NCBI GenBank assembly: GCA_036872755.1
Contig: JAVHNS010000002.1
Coordinates: 2,542,001 to 2,606,000 of the forward strand
Direction: 5' to 3'
DNA length: 64,000 nt
From: Orbilia blumenaviensis
Lineage: Eukaryota; Ascomycota; Orbiliomycetes; Orbiliales; Orbiliaceae
Part shown: positions 1 through 11,453 of the stretch, in pieces
Numbering within the stretch: position 1 is the stretch's first letter
Layout: every line of letters begins with the position of its first letter
The notes under the pieces: generated by a model
The model's input: only the letters and a program-made list of their open reading frames with translations
What the model was told of the DNA's origin: nothing
Database searches by the model: none
Position numbers and translations under genes: made by a program

Positions 1-531
1 AGCTAATTGTCATGCATACACCGATATCATAGTTAACGTCTTTAGTGATCAAGGTAGTTTTGGACAATAATCTAATATACGAAAGACCTTTGAGACGAAA
101 TGTTATGTATAACAACAGACTATGAGCGGACGCCGTTAATATACACAAATAATATTCAAAAAAATTCATGAAACGAAGGTGGTATTAAAACGATAATAAG
201 TCGGTACGGAATCACAATTATTGACCTCCTCTTGTGAAAGATTTCTCAATGTGTGTGTGTGTGACAGAAGGACAGGCAGTATCGGTAGAAACGGTAGCTA
301 TAGGAGTGAAAAGTAGATGCCAGTAAAACGAAGTAGAGAGAAAACGTGCACATACAGCCCAACCTTTTTCTTTCCTTTTGTAGTTCTTAAAAAGACAAAA
401 AGGAGAAAACATTCCACCCAGGCACTATATTCCTTCCCTTTCCAGCCTTTTCCCAGAGTTTCGACGGCTCATGGCTTGCTCGCTTGTTGTCAAGTTAGTT
501 ATTGAATAACGGATGGACAGAAGGACGAGCG

Positions 532-570
<39 letters not shown>

Positions 571-1293
571 CCTGGCTGTGATGAAACTATGACATATGAT
601 AAATAGTAGTAATAATAATAGTAGTAGTAGTAGTGATGATAATAAACAAGAAGTATTTCTATTTCCTCCGATTAAAGTTTGAACCCTGTGCATTTTGTGT
701 GGCTGACCCTTTGTAAAAACGCAGATAAAAAAAAGCGACGAGTGAAAAAAACGAGGCTGAAGACTTATAAAAGACAATATAAGGAAAAAAGAGCTCGAGA
801 TGTCGAGTGTGCAGGAGGCTAAAAATAATGAATGCTCCATGCTTTGAGTTGGTAGGCGCGAAAAAAGAGCAAGAAAGCAAAAAAAAAAAAAAAAGAGATT
901 CGAGTTTTTCCAGTCAATTGTTGGACGAATCATTTCGTGTGACGTCGGCGAGAGGGCATGCATGATAGCCCTTTTTCGGCATGGGAGTTTTGCTGCATCT
1001 TTTTAGTCGAAAAGCAAATAGAAAGAATGGACGATGGGATATCATTTTGGTGGAAACCTTGAAAGCCGAACTCCGGAGATACTTATAAAGCATTTAAGAA
1101 AAAAATAACTTGGCGGTTGTGGTTGTGAAGCCGGTTGCGGCGGCGGCGGAGTAGTTGTGATTGTGATATGTAGCAGTCGTTGGGATGAGAGGGTTAATCA
1201 TCATCATCATAATCGCGTGTCAGTTGCGTGGTAGTGAACGAGGTTGGATAGATGATCAAAAAAAATCCTTCTTTTTTCTTTCCTTCGTATGGT
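1..1293. other. Intergenic, 3' side of the Rho2-type gene
   Basis: No gene is supported here. The stretch holds a 34-nt poly(A) run (535-568), a degenerate AAT/AGT/GAT trinucleotide tract (about 605-644), a second poly(A) run near 879-894 and GC-rich GGCGGC repeats near 1135-1150. The short open frames read through these low-complexity tracts and look like chance. The last few hundred bases before 1294 probably include the 3' UTR of the minus-strand Rho gene. Confidence 0.6.
535..568. repeat. Poly(A) homopolymer, 34 nt
   Basis: Uninterrupted run of A, the longest homopolymer in the window. The right border leads into non-coding sequence and no mobile-element features adjoin it, so a retroposed poly(A) tail cannot be shown. 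Confidence 0.9.
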
Positions 1294-2420
1294 TTATAGA
1301 AGCACGCAACAGCCGCTGCTGCCCTTCGTCTCAAAGTTCGTTAACATGGCGGCTCGTGTGGCAGCTTCGAATACATCGTCGACACCTTCACCGTTCTTCG
1401 CGCTGCATTCCATGTACTTCCGGGCACCGCATTGTTTGGCGACGTTTTCAGCGTAGCTCGGCTGCACGAATTTCAGGCTCTTCTTGCGCATTTCCTCCTT
1501 GGCGACAGGGTCGTCTCGGAGATCTTTCTTAAGGCCTACGACGATGATGGGGACGTCGGGGCAGCGTTCGTGGGCTTCTTCTATCCACTATGGGTCGAAG
1601 GCAATTTAGTCAAGTGGACTTGAAGATACGCCTTTTAAGTCATTATATTTAAGCCTTACCTTTTCTTTGACGTTTTCTAGAGATTCGGGCTCATTTACGG
1701 CGTACCCGATTAGGATGACATGTGCTTTGGCATATGCAAGAGGCCGTAGTCTCTGTCCAGCAGATTAATTTGTTAGACAAAAGGTTAGATACTCGAGATT
1801 CGCGAGAGGGAATACTACCTCATAGTCTTCTTGACCAGCAGTATCCCATAATGCTAACTGCACAGACTTGCCGTCAACCTAGAAATGCCACCTGTTAGAT
1901 AAATATTCTTGAGGAATTATATTTAAAGGAAGACATACTCGGCAGTCTGTGACATAGTTTTCGAATACAGTTGGAATCTGGATGACCTGCCATTAGTATC
2001 GTCGGAAAAGTATGAAGAAGCCGTATACCTTACATATTGCTATTAAAGACGAAAAAAAAACGATATTAGTAGTCTGTTTGAGAAGTCATATATGTATATA
2101 AGATCGAAATATTATTAGAAAAACTAACCTCAGGGAAATATCCGAGTGTGAAGACGCTTAGTAAACTAGTCTTTCCGCAGGCACCATCACCGATGATGAC
2201 GAGCTTCCTGAATAACCGACAGCCCTGTTAGCACCTAGATCCGCCACTTTGTTTTTTTCAAGGCCAACCCTCAAGATATGTCTCAAAGCATAAAACCAAA
2301 AGGTTATTTTCCTTAACCAGATTGACGTTTATCTTTAGGTGGAGGGGAGAGAGAGATCCAAATTGCATCGAATTGAAGCGCATACCGTCTCATCACATTA
2401 GGACCAGGGTTGTAAGTCAT
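1294..2420 (-). CDS. rho2: Rho2-type small GTPase, seven exons including a 6-nt microexon
   Basis: Membrane-anchored molecular switch of the Rho family. In fungi, Rho2 signals to protein kinase C and cell-wall synthesis (family knowledge). Exons (minus): 2386-2420, 2129-2207, 2034-2039, 1939-1977, 1819-1878, 1660-1752, 1294-1587, giving 201 aa. The P-loop GDGACGKT is at residues 18-25, switch I reads [20 protein letters not shown] is at 65-70, and the protein ends in CCVLL, so CVLL is a geranylgeranylation-type CAAX box with a neighbouring Cys that could be palmitoylated. [13 protein letters not shown] and [15 protein letters not shown] mark the Rho2 branch rather than Rho1, Cdc42 or Rac. The start reads [15 protein letters not shown]; the second Met at residue 10 is an alternative. 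Introns are GT-AG. The gene is isolated, with about 4.6 kb to the next gene. Confidence 0.93.
2034..2039 (-). other. 6-nt microexon encoding Gln-Tyr of switch I
   Basis: On the minus strand the bases CAATAT lie between acceptor TTAATAG and donor GTAAGG. Joining the flanking exons without them gives [12 protein letters not shown], two residues shorter than every Rho protein I know in this segment. Including them gives [14 protein letters not shown], the family spacing, with the Tyr matching the switch-I tyrosine (Tyr34 of RhoA). The flanking introns are 2040-2128 (89 nt) and 1978-2033 (56 nt). A second acceptor nine bases upstream of 1977 would insert three residues. Confidence 0.8.
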
Positions 2421-4928
2421 TTTGGGCGAGGAGTTGTATGCACCAGGCTATCGGAAGAGAATAAGGTTATCCTCAAGAACGTCTTCCTCCGAGAGTATCT
2501 AGATATCTATGATGCCTTTCGATATTTCCGTCCGGAGAGTACCAGAGTGCTTTCTTTAATGCTTTCCCCGAGAAGAGTGGTTGTGTTGTCGTCTGGTTGA
2601 AGTCGTCCCACCGCAGGACAGGCCCAATCACAAATGAATGATCTCAAGCCGCCGTGACCAGTCGCCGTTGGAATGTTCCACCGCCTGCGTGTTCGCTGAT
2701 TACGGGCTGCACGGACCGCGAATATTTACAAATCTTTTGTCGGCTTCGTGATATCGTATCGCTTCCGGCAGATGGTGAAGGAGAGAGAAAGCCAGTTATC
2801 GTATGTATGTTCGTACTAGTATCCTTCTTTTTTTTTGTTATCCCTCCCGTTCGGAGAAAGAATGTCGGACCGCAAGTTTTTTTTTAAATTTCAACAACGT
2901 TCTGCCGGCAGGATTACTTATTCGCCTCGAGGTCTTTTTAGGACGGTATGGATGCTGGGGGTTGGTTAGAGGGTAATATATATCGGAAGCGTCGGAGCAG
3001 CGTCAGGGAAGTAAAGTATAGTGGTCGACTCCTCCTCTTTCTAAACCGTCTTGAATCTCAGGATCGATGTCACGTTTTTTTTTTTCTCTCCCACGGGGGC
3101 GTGTGGGCTACTTTATGTATGAGAAGGGAAAGAAGAGGGAAGGATGAGCGGGCACGACGATAACAATTTATTTTTCAAAAGGGCCGTTTAGTAAGTCCGG
3201 CAGGCAGAACCTGCAACGGGTGGTGGTATTTGGCCTCCCACCCCCCTGGTAGGGATTGGACTGGATTCTTGGTGCTAAAACAGACAGACAGACAGGACAT
3301 CGTACATGGACTTACAGACAGACATACGGACAATACACAAAAGTACCCAAGTACTACTTAGTACTTACACGGACATCCAAAAATGAACACGACGAACCGA
3401 GAGCAAGTTTTAAAACAAAGACCGGGCTCAGGCTGAGGGCTGCACTGCGGCTGCGCTTTTGGTAGACACGGAACCACGCTACAATTTTAATGCGAGATGC
3501 ATTCATTCGATTCACGGGTCGTCGTTGTCGTCGTGGGTGTGCCAATTGGTATTCCTTCCAGACGTCTGACATCGAGGCTAAGTACTAAGTACCTAGCGAA
3601 CTAACTAACTATATAACTACGAGGTACCAAAGCAACTAACACTCCGGTCATACATATCCAACTGCTCGAAGGAGACATGGTTTTTCGAGAAACCTGGCCG
3701 AAACGGTCTATTGAATCCGAGTTTCTGCATGCGAATGGGCTTCGGGAATGGGCCTTTTCATGGATCGAACATGCATCCTGGTACCTAAGTACCTTACCCC
3801 CCGGACGCCTAAACGGGGCTCTCCCCACAATTGGATCTCGACTTTTCTATTCTGTCGGCCTCGATTGTCCGTCGGTGGGTTCATGTTCCTCCTCTTTCTC
3901 GTGATACACAAATGGCGCACCCGGCAGCCTCCCAGGCGGATTTGCATATTTTAATATTCACATTCTCCAACCTTTTTAATTGCAATCGCAATCGCAAGTA
4001 CGCCAAAGGGGAGCATCTTTTGCATCTTTTTAACAAGAGAACTTCATTTTCTATGACAAATATTATGCCGTATGCAAATTTTGAAAGAATAGGAAAAAGG
4101 AAAAGAAAAGAAAAGAAAAGAAAAGAAGAAAAAAAAAAAAACTATCAGAGTTACATCACCGCCCACGGCACTGACATTTTTCCCCTTTCCCTTCGGATTC
4201 ATAAACCCACCCCTCGAAATTCGAAACCACCAACTTAATGTAAATAGTTAAAATGGTCCCTTATTCGCCAGGAAAGCTTAAGGGAGTGGGCGTTCAGGCC
4301 GTCTTTTCAGACTCAGCCTTTTCGTGTGGCTAATTGTGGAATATCGCATATACCGAACCCGTGGTTCAGCGGGTCCAGGTCGTTAACAGGCTATTCCGCC
4401 AACTTATTCTCCGAGCGATCTGTCCAGTTAGTTTGGTTCTATATCGGTTTCTTGGTATATACATACCATGCATAACGATATCTTTAAGCAATCGTGGTAA
4501 CATTCAAAGGAAAAGTTAAATCTTATTTTAAACTCGGCAATTAAATATATCTACATTTCGAATAATTATGATTAAGGGGCCTATTGTTCATGCGGGGGAG
4601 GTTCGATCTGGATGTCGTTGTAACCATAAGACGGCCTCTCCGTGACGTCGCCACGGTGGCCGTCGTCGTCGTTGTTCTCTCTCGAATTTCATAACAAATT
4701 CTAATTAGGAAGGACCTAATGTCAACTTGGCTTTGGGCCTAAACACCCTGAATATGGAGAATCAAGATGGGGGGTGTGGCACCTATAGTTTATGAAGTTA
4801 ATAGACTAAGTGGCTAGAGCGGTGTTAGCTGGAGCGGGTAATCATATTTCCGGTGCTCAGGTGTGCATCATTGGATCGAGGGATGTTTACTTGCTATGCA
4901 TAAATAGTACTCCTACCTTATGGCTAAG

Positions 4929-4973
4929 TACTTAAGGAGGTAGCTCTTATGAATAAGTAGAGCTACTTAAGTA
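4929..4973. repeat. Imperfect inverted repeat (fold-back sequence)
   Basis: The core pairs GTAGCTCT with AGAGCTAC across an 11-nt spacer. The pairing continues outward with interruptions through CTTAAG on both sides. No target-site duplication or open reading frame adjoins it, so it could be a small relic of a foldback element or a chance hairpin. Confidence 0.5.
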
Positions 4974-5122
4974 TTGGCTAAATCTCAGAAACAATTCTCC
5001 CTACCCTGGGCTAACTAGATATTGATCAATGCAAAACTAAAGGTTTATACGTCCCCCTTTACAATTGCATGAGGGCTGGATTGCTGTAAGGTACAAGAAG
5101 TATATGTATATATCGAAAAAGA

Positions 5123-5140
5123 GGGGGGGGGGGGGGGGGG
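5123..5140. repeat. Poly(G) homopolymer, 18 nt
   Basis: Uninterrupted run of G inside otherwise AT-rich intergenic DNA, flanked by TATA-type dinucleotides. Together with the 15-nt poly(G) at 31731-31745 it is one of two long G runs in the window. Confidence 0.9.
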
Positions 5141-6274
5141 TATATTTAAGCCAGCCCTGATAATTATAAGTTTAATAATATATTGATTTTAATACAGCAG
5201 CTTGTATATATAAGTCCTAAAGGAGTACCTATACAGTATAGGATACGGGAATTTGAAATGACTCGTGCATGGCGGCTTAGGAATGAAAACATCGGGCACC
5301 TTCAGGATACCCAGAGAATGAACGATTCCAGCTCGTATCGATTCCTTTTTTCTTGACGACACATCTACTTACTTACTTACCTACCTAAGCACCTACGACT
5401 TACCTGCCTTTATACTTATTGACAGCTCATATGAGGAGCGCAATGCTGGTTGAGGTTTCCCAAAACCCCACTAGTCAACTAGCACCACGGACTTGTTTCC
5501 ACCCCTCGAAAGTTCCCCCCCTCTGAGCAAACCATGTTGTACTACTGCAACCATCAGGCGCGTCATTCGTCAACCATGCTATGGAGGAATAACGAAGCAG
5601 AGTTTCGCAAAAGCCAGTGTGCGTGCAACCCGCGAAGCATGTTCACAGCCAGCCGCAGATGATAAACATGACGTGAGCACGAAACGAACACACAAACGGG
5701 GATGTTGGAACTCGTTCGTATGCGCATACATACTTAGCGGGATGCAATCTCGAACTGTCTTGCCTGGCTGTCAAGCTCGGGTTTAACCGCCACAATGCAG
5801 GTAGCACCGCTCGCACCGGGAAGCAGTAGGCCCAGAATGGGGCTGCACCTGCAATATCAAATGCGCGGGAAAACCTGAGGCGTGGCCTGCGTGCGTCCTG
5901 GTGGGCTCTTTGACTCAGGTACCGATTTTTCGATTCCCCAAAATTGCAAAAAAAAAAAAAAAAAAAAAAAGAGTCGCCTGGGGTACTCCTGTTCCGGGAA
6001 CAGCTCCTGCTTCTGATATTATATCCCTTTTTTCAAAAGCACCACATTTCTAGAGCTTGATGGAGCTGCTAAGCATATGGCCGGCTGGTTAACTGACTGA
6101 TTGACAGCTGTCGGCCTTTGACATAGCTTCGGGATAGTAGTGTGTATGCTGTACCTATAACCGACCCGTGAAGATCCCGCAGCAAGCAAGCAATTTAATC
6201 GGTCAACCGAATCGAATTGGGTCAGCTTCCTCCGCTGAAGTCAAAGGGCCCTGCTTGAGCTTTAGCTTTAGCTT

Positions 6275-6359
6275 TCTCTCTCTCTCTCTCCTCTCTCTTT
6301 CGCAGGCGGGCGTGTTCATTCATCATCCAGGGCGGGCTGGCTGGCTGGCTGGCTGGCTG
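6275..6359. repeat. CT dinucleotide tract followed by GGCT tetranucleotide tract
   Basis: A CT microsatellite (about 6275-6298) is followed by about six GGCT units (6334-6359), ending in the near-palindrome GGCTGACCGGCTGGCC. The location fits the distal promoter or leader of nst1. No function can be read from the sequence. Confidence 0.8.
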
Positions 6360-7065
6360 ACCGGCTGGCCAGACACGGCTGTGGTTGTCGCTAGCTAGGT
6401 AGGTAGTTGAGAAAGTGGAAATAAATAATTGTTGCACTAACTCAACTCTAAATCTACTAAAACCGACTGCTTGATTAATTGCCTGGCAGTTTAACGCTGC
6501 TGCCACCAATAAACCCCCATATCCTGAACCCACTCTGACATCAACATCATCCCTTCGCCCTCAAATCCCTTTCCGCGACCACACGATACCCCTAACATCC
6601 CGCTACCTCATCGCTTCATCAGATATCCGACACTTCGTTCAATTTATCGGTCATACTTGATCTCGTCTTGCCGGCAGATTCTTCCGAAATTACCTCGCTA
6701 TCCGGATACCCCCCTCTGCTGCTCATACCGCAGCTGCTCTGCTCGTCACCCCGCTTGCCTCGCTATCGGCATCGTTCTCATCGATCGGGTAGCTCGTTTT
6801 CTGCAATACCTACTCGGGCCCTGGCCTTCTATCGGAAGATTAGCTGGCCTGAAACCGAATCTTTGGTCGCCACTTTCAGAAAAGGAAAACCCTAGAGTCA
6901 TAAACCGTCGTCGGCTTGGAGGATCCTTGTGGTGGAATTCTGCGACCGAACCTCTTGTATATCATTTCTACCGGTTATATTATATTAAGGAGACGGGTAG
7001 GAATCGCTCCTACGATCTCCATTGCGAGGCCGCCCTAGGTGCCTCCTTCGACAGCAAGTGGCGAG

Positions 7066-10000
7066 ATGCCGGGTGGGCATATATTCAATAAGGATGGGAC
7101 GAGGATGATAAAAGTTCGAAGCACACCGCAAACTCCTTCACTTGGTACGGGCCTATGGAATCACCTGCAGCTATCCAAAATACCTTCTTTTACTGGTAAT
7201 ATACGGCAGGGTCCTTCAAAACTAACTATAAGGTGCCTGATATCGCAGAGACCCCTCCGTCGCACGACACACATTCTAATGGCCTACCGAGCGAAGCCGT
7301 AGCTGGTACCAATGCCAGCGGTGGATCCAAGAAGAAGAAGAAGAAAAACCGTAATAAGGGAGCGGCGACAATTCTCGATCCTCATCTCGATCCTTCCAAC
7401 CACAGTTCGCATCACGACAGCCATGACCATTTCGAACCGTCTGTGCAAGGTCCGTCGAGCAAGATTTCCCACCCCCAAGCAGGACCTAATACGTCCCGTC
7501 AGTATCTGCAGGAGTATTATGATGCGATACGAGCTAGCTTAGACCAATTCGATTCTAACGAGCGTTTCGATGTTGAAGGGGATGACAACTACTATTCGGA
7601 CGATGAACCGCACTTTGAGCCGACAGATCCGAGCTACGATGGCGCGTCTAATCAACAGCCGGGAGAGCTTGATGTGCCAACATCAAAAAAAAATAAGAAG
7701 AAGAAGAAAAAGAAGGGGTCAGGGTCACACCCGGGTGTTAGCGAGAGTTCTCAAGCTACATCGCACGAAACTGCGCGTAAGGACGCTCAGAAGTCTTCCA
7801 AGGATAGGATATGGAATACATCGACTAGCGAAGAGCGCGAACGGATCAAAAACTTCTGGCTTTCCCTGGGAGAGGACGAACGACGGTCTCTAGTAAAAGT
7901 AGAGAAGGAAGCAGTCTTGAAAAAAATGAAAGAGCAGCAGAAGCATTCATGCTCATGTAGCGTATGCGGACGGAAGCGAACCGCTATCGAAGAGGAACTA
8001 GAGGTGCTCTATGATGCATATTATGAAGAATTGGAACAGTACGCTCGCCGTATCAAAATAACGGGTCTCCCGTAGATCTCGAGGCTGACTTGGTGTCCAG
8101 CCCTAGTAAAGGACTCCCGCAAGCCCGACGAATGGAAGAGCTGCCTGAACTTGAAGACGATGACGAAGGTCCTTACGAAGATGATGAAGAGTACGAGGAC
8201 ATGTCTGAGGATGGCCATCCGAGCGTTCAACAAGATTTTTTCAACTTTGGTAATAGTCTTACCGTAAGAGGTATGCAAGAAATCCTTTTTAGGATTCAGG
8301 TGACGAGGAAGATAGATTACGCTAACTGGTCCAATTTCAATGGAAGAAGGTGGGATCCTTACAGTGGCTGATGACCTGCTCAAAAACGACGGCAAGAAGT
8401 TCATTGAAATGATGGAACAGCTGGCCGAAAGGCGAATGGCTCGAGAGGAAGAAGCTAGCCAGCATGCTCACGGTATTAATAACCAGATACATTCCGGTAT
8501 TCAGCACAACCACTCGCATGTACCGAACGGTAATCCGGATTACGATGTGGAGGAGGATGAGGAGGATTATGACGATGACGAGGAGGACTTTGATGAGGAC
8601 GAGGACGAGGAACCGGTATACTACTACTACTTTTCTGGGCTTAGTTTGTCTTTTTTAGGACAAATTCGGGTTTTCATGACGGAAAGGCTAATGTTGGGTT
8701 TCAGGATGCTATGACGGAGGAACAGCGAATGGAGGAAGGGCGTCGGATGTTTCAGATTTTTGCTGCGAGGATGTTCGAGCAAAGGGTCCTTTCCGCATAT
8801 CGGGAACGGGTTGCAATTGAGCGGCAGAAACGACTCCTGGAAGAAGAAGAGGACGAAAAACGGAAAGAGATCGAGCAGAAAGAACGTAAGCTCCGAGAAA
8901 AGGAGAAGAAGAGTGCGAAGAGAAAAGCGCAGAAAGAGGCAAAGGAAGCCGAAATGCGGGAGAAGGCTGAGAAGAAGGCAAGGGAGGAGGCTGAGAGGAA
9001 AGCAGAGGAGGAAAGGAAAGCTGAAGAAGCTCGCAAACGAAAGGAAGAACAGCGCCTCAAACGGGAGGCTGAAAAGAAGGCCGCCGACGAAGAGCGCGTA
9101 CGAAGGGAAGAAGACAGGAAGAAGCGACTTCAGGAAGAGCGTGAACGAGAGCAGGAGAGGGAGCGCAAACGGAAAGAACAATTGGAACAGGAAAAGAAAA
9201 AGAAAGCCGAGGTTGCACGCAAACAAAAAGAAGAGAAGGACCAGCGAGATCGAGAGAAGAAGGAGAAGGATGAGAAGGATAGAAAAGACCGTGAACTTAG
9301 GAAGAAGGCTGCAGAAGAGAAAGAGCGCGCTAGGAAGGAGGCTGAGGGTAATGTTGCTGTGCCTAAGATGGTGACAACCCCAATCCTCTCCTCTGCCTCC
9401 AGAGCTTCTGTAACTCCATCCCACTCCCTTCACCCTCCTACAATCGTCCCTGCAGTGGTATCCCCTCGACTGGCTGTTGCGACTCCAGCTTTACCTCGAC
9501 AGACATCGCCGGGGAAGGCCAAATCCTCGGCCAAAGGGTCCGTCGCTTCGTCACCACAGACTCCAAAGGTGCAAACCCGCTCGAGTATCGGAGGATCCAC
9601 ACCTCTACCACAATCTTCTACCCCAGCAGTTTTGTCGGCCTCTTCAACCCCATCTCTGGCTTCCATTGTACCTGTTGGCCCTATCAGCGTTCCTAAGCAG
9701 AGCCAACTCCCGCCAGGCCCTCCTGGAATCCCACTACCAGGCACACCGGCTCCGCCAGGTCTTGGACTACAGGGTGCTGCACCAGGTCTTATTCCTCCGA
9801 TTGGTGCATCACATGGCTTCCCTCCCCATCTATCGCCGCCGCCAGGCGTCCCACCGCCGGATGGCTTTCCCCTGCTTCCAGGCCAGGGATCATTCATGCC
9901 AGGACCCAGACCGCATCCCATCCCCCTTTCGATGCTCCCCCCTCCTAGTCAGCTGGGGTTTGGAATGCACATCTTCCGGGGTTTCCCAGTTCCAACAGGA

Positions 10001-11135
10001 AATCCACCTCCGCATTTAGGTCCACCGTCCGCCGGCCTTCGTGGCTTCCCGCCACCCAATGCACGGTCGTTCGTAGGGAATGATTTCAGTGGCATCCAAC
10101 CACTCGCAGCACCTGGATTCCCACAAGCTCCTGGCTCGCCTTTCATGCGTCAAGAAAACCTCTCGTCAGGACATCAGAGACAACCATCGGGAGACCATAT
10201 CGAAGGCAATTCGGTATCAACCCCAAAACCAATTCATCGACCTACCCCGATCCAACGCCCCACAAACGCAGCTCCTGGAGGACCAGTTTCAAAGATTAAT
10301 ATCGACGAGTTGAGCACATCTCTTGGGAGTAGCGCACTACTAGGAGACGACGAACCAGAAGAACCTACTCTAAGTAAGGCCGACGGGGCATCACCCGCAC
10401 GTCGCGGGAGTAATATTCTAAGTGGGCGTGGTGTTTTTGGAATCCCACCGGGAAATTCTCCATTCTACCTAGGACACGATGCCAGTAGCCAAAACTTTCA
10501 AGGATTCCCAAGCCCGAGTAATACATGGCCGGCACCAAGTCCTTTTATTAATCCCAGTGGACCTTGGGGTCCCCCCGCCCTGAGTCCGGCTTCTACGGGT
10601 ACGTCTCCTTCATGGAGGTGGTAATTTGCTGGTACTTGCTAACAAAGGATGTGCAGGATGGATCCCAAACCCCTCTACTCCTTTTGGTGCGAATCAACGT
10701 CGAAGTGGCCGATTTGATCATCTGCGTCTGCTAGCAATCTCAAATTACAAACAAGCACCAAAAGATCAGAAGAATCCTGACGGTTTTATGTCTATAAAAC
10801 TCCTCATGAATCAAGTCAATGAAACTGATCCGATGGCTAATGTTGAGGAACAGGAGTTGTTAACAGTCACTGAGATTGAAGGCGATTGGCAAAATGGCGG
10901 CGGTGAATTCCAGAAGCACGTCGATGATAGTGGGACCTTCGTTAGATTTCATAATGATCCTGAGGATCTTAGGCGAAGGGTTTCCAGCTCAGCTGGGTTG
11001 GTTGGAACGCCAATTGGCGGGCCTGGAGAAATTGGCTCGCCGATTGTTGGTTCTGCTGCCCCTTCGATACCGTTCACTAACCGTCCCGGGTCTACCAGCT
11101 CTGGGGCGGGTATCGTCGGTTCACCGCATCATTAA
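7066..11135 (+). CDS. nst1: Stress response protein NST1
   Basis: NST1 is a conserved fungal protein tied to salt-stress tolerance; its biochemical role is not settled. Exons: 7066-7144, 7249-8038, 8101-8270, 8350-8615, 8705-10598, 10657-11135, giving 1225 aa, within the family's usual size. Landmarks in order: Lys-rich runs (from 7330 and 7690), the conserved block ending [10 protein letters not shown] and [11 protein letters not shown], an acidic stretch, [11 protein letters not shown] then [41 protein letters not shown], a long charged Glu/Lys/Arg/Ala coiled coil (about 8820-9350), and a Pro/Gly-rich tail. The intron at 8039-8100 (62 nt, CTGAC branch) restores the frame after an in-frame TAG at 8073-8075. 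The first exon is the least certain part: it is chosen because the next exon lacks an ATG and because donor, branch site and phase fit. It is probably cytoplasmic. Confidence 0.9.
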
Positions 11136-11418
11136 GGATCTCTTCTGTTCCGCTCCACTTCATCGAACTTCTCCATTCGCGACTTGATGGTTGGTAATTA
11201 TAAGCTTGTCCTATAGCAATTCTCTTTCACACCTCAATTTCCACCCTTCCGCGCTTGCTTACTTTCATTGCTGTGATGCATTGTGCCTTCCCTGGTTGTA
11301 CGTCATCTATCTATCTTCACCCCTTTACCACCTTTCGCCGTTATCCGTATTTATCATTTTATATTTCATTATGGGAAATCACGTAGCTCATAGCATTGGA
11401 CTGGGGTTTCTTTTTCCG

Positions 11419-11453
<35 letters not shown>

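Larger units (their letters stand above)
2421..7065. other. 4.6 kb intergenic region between rho2 and nst1 (divergent promoters)
   Basis: Both flanking genes read outward, so the two promoters lie here. I found no gene. Content: a CAGA tetranucleotide run (3281-3295), AAAAG repeats (about 4101-4126), an imperfect fold-back sequence (4929-4973), an 18-nt poly(G) (5123-5140), ACTT/ACCT tetranucleotides near 5370-5400, poly(A) (5948-5970), a CT tract (about 6275-6298) and GGCT repeats (6334-6359). Open frames of 60-145 codons are scattered and match no family. The last several hundred bases before 7066 are pyrimidine-rich and probably form the nst1 leader. Confidence 0.6.

Noticed and set aside
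8039..8090. Frameshift or pseudogene call for nst1
   Set aside because: A canonical, in-phase 62-nt intron explains the break, and the remaining 3.6 kb shows intact family sequence. Kept only as an alternative.
8627..9921. Long minus-strand open frames opposite nst1 (Leu/Phe-rich and Gly/Pro-rich)
   Set aside because: They mirror the Glu/Lys coiled coil and the Pro-rich tail of nst1. No start context, splice logic or family resemblance.
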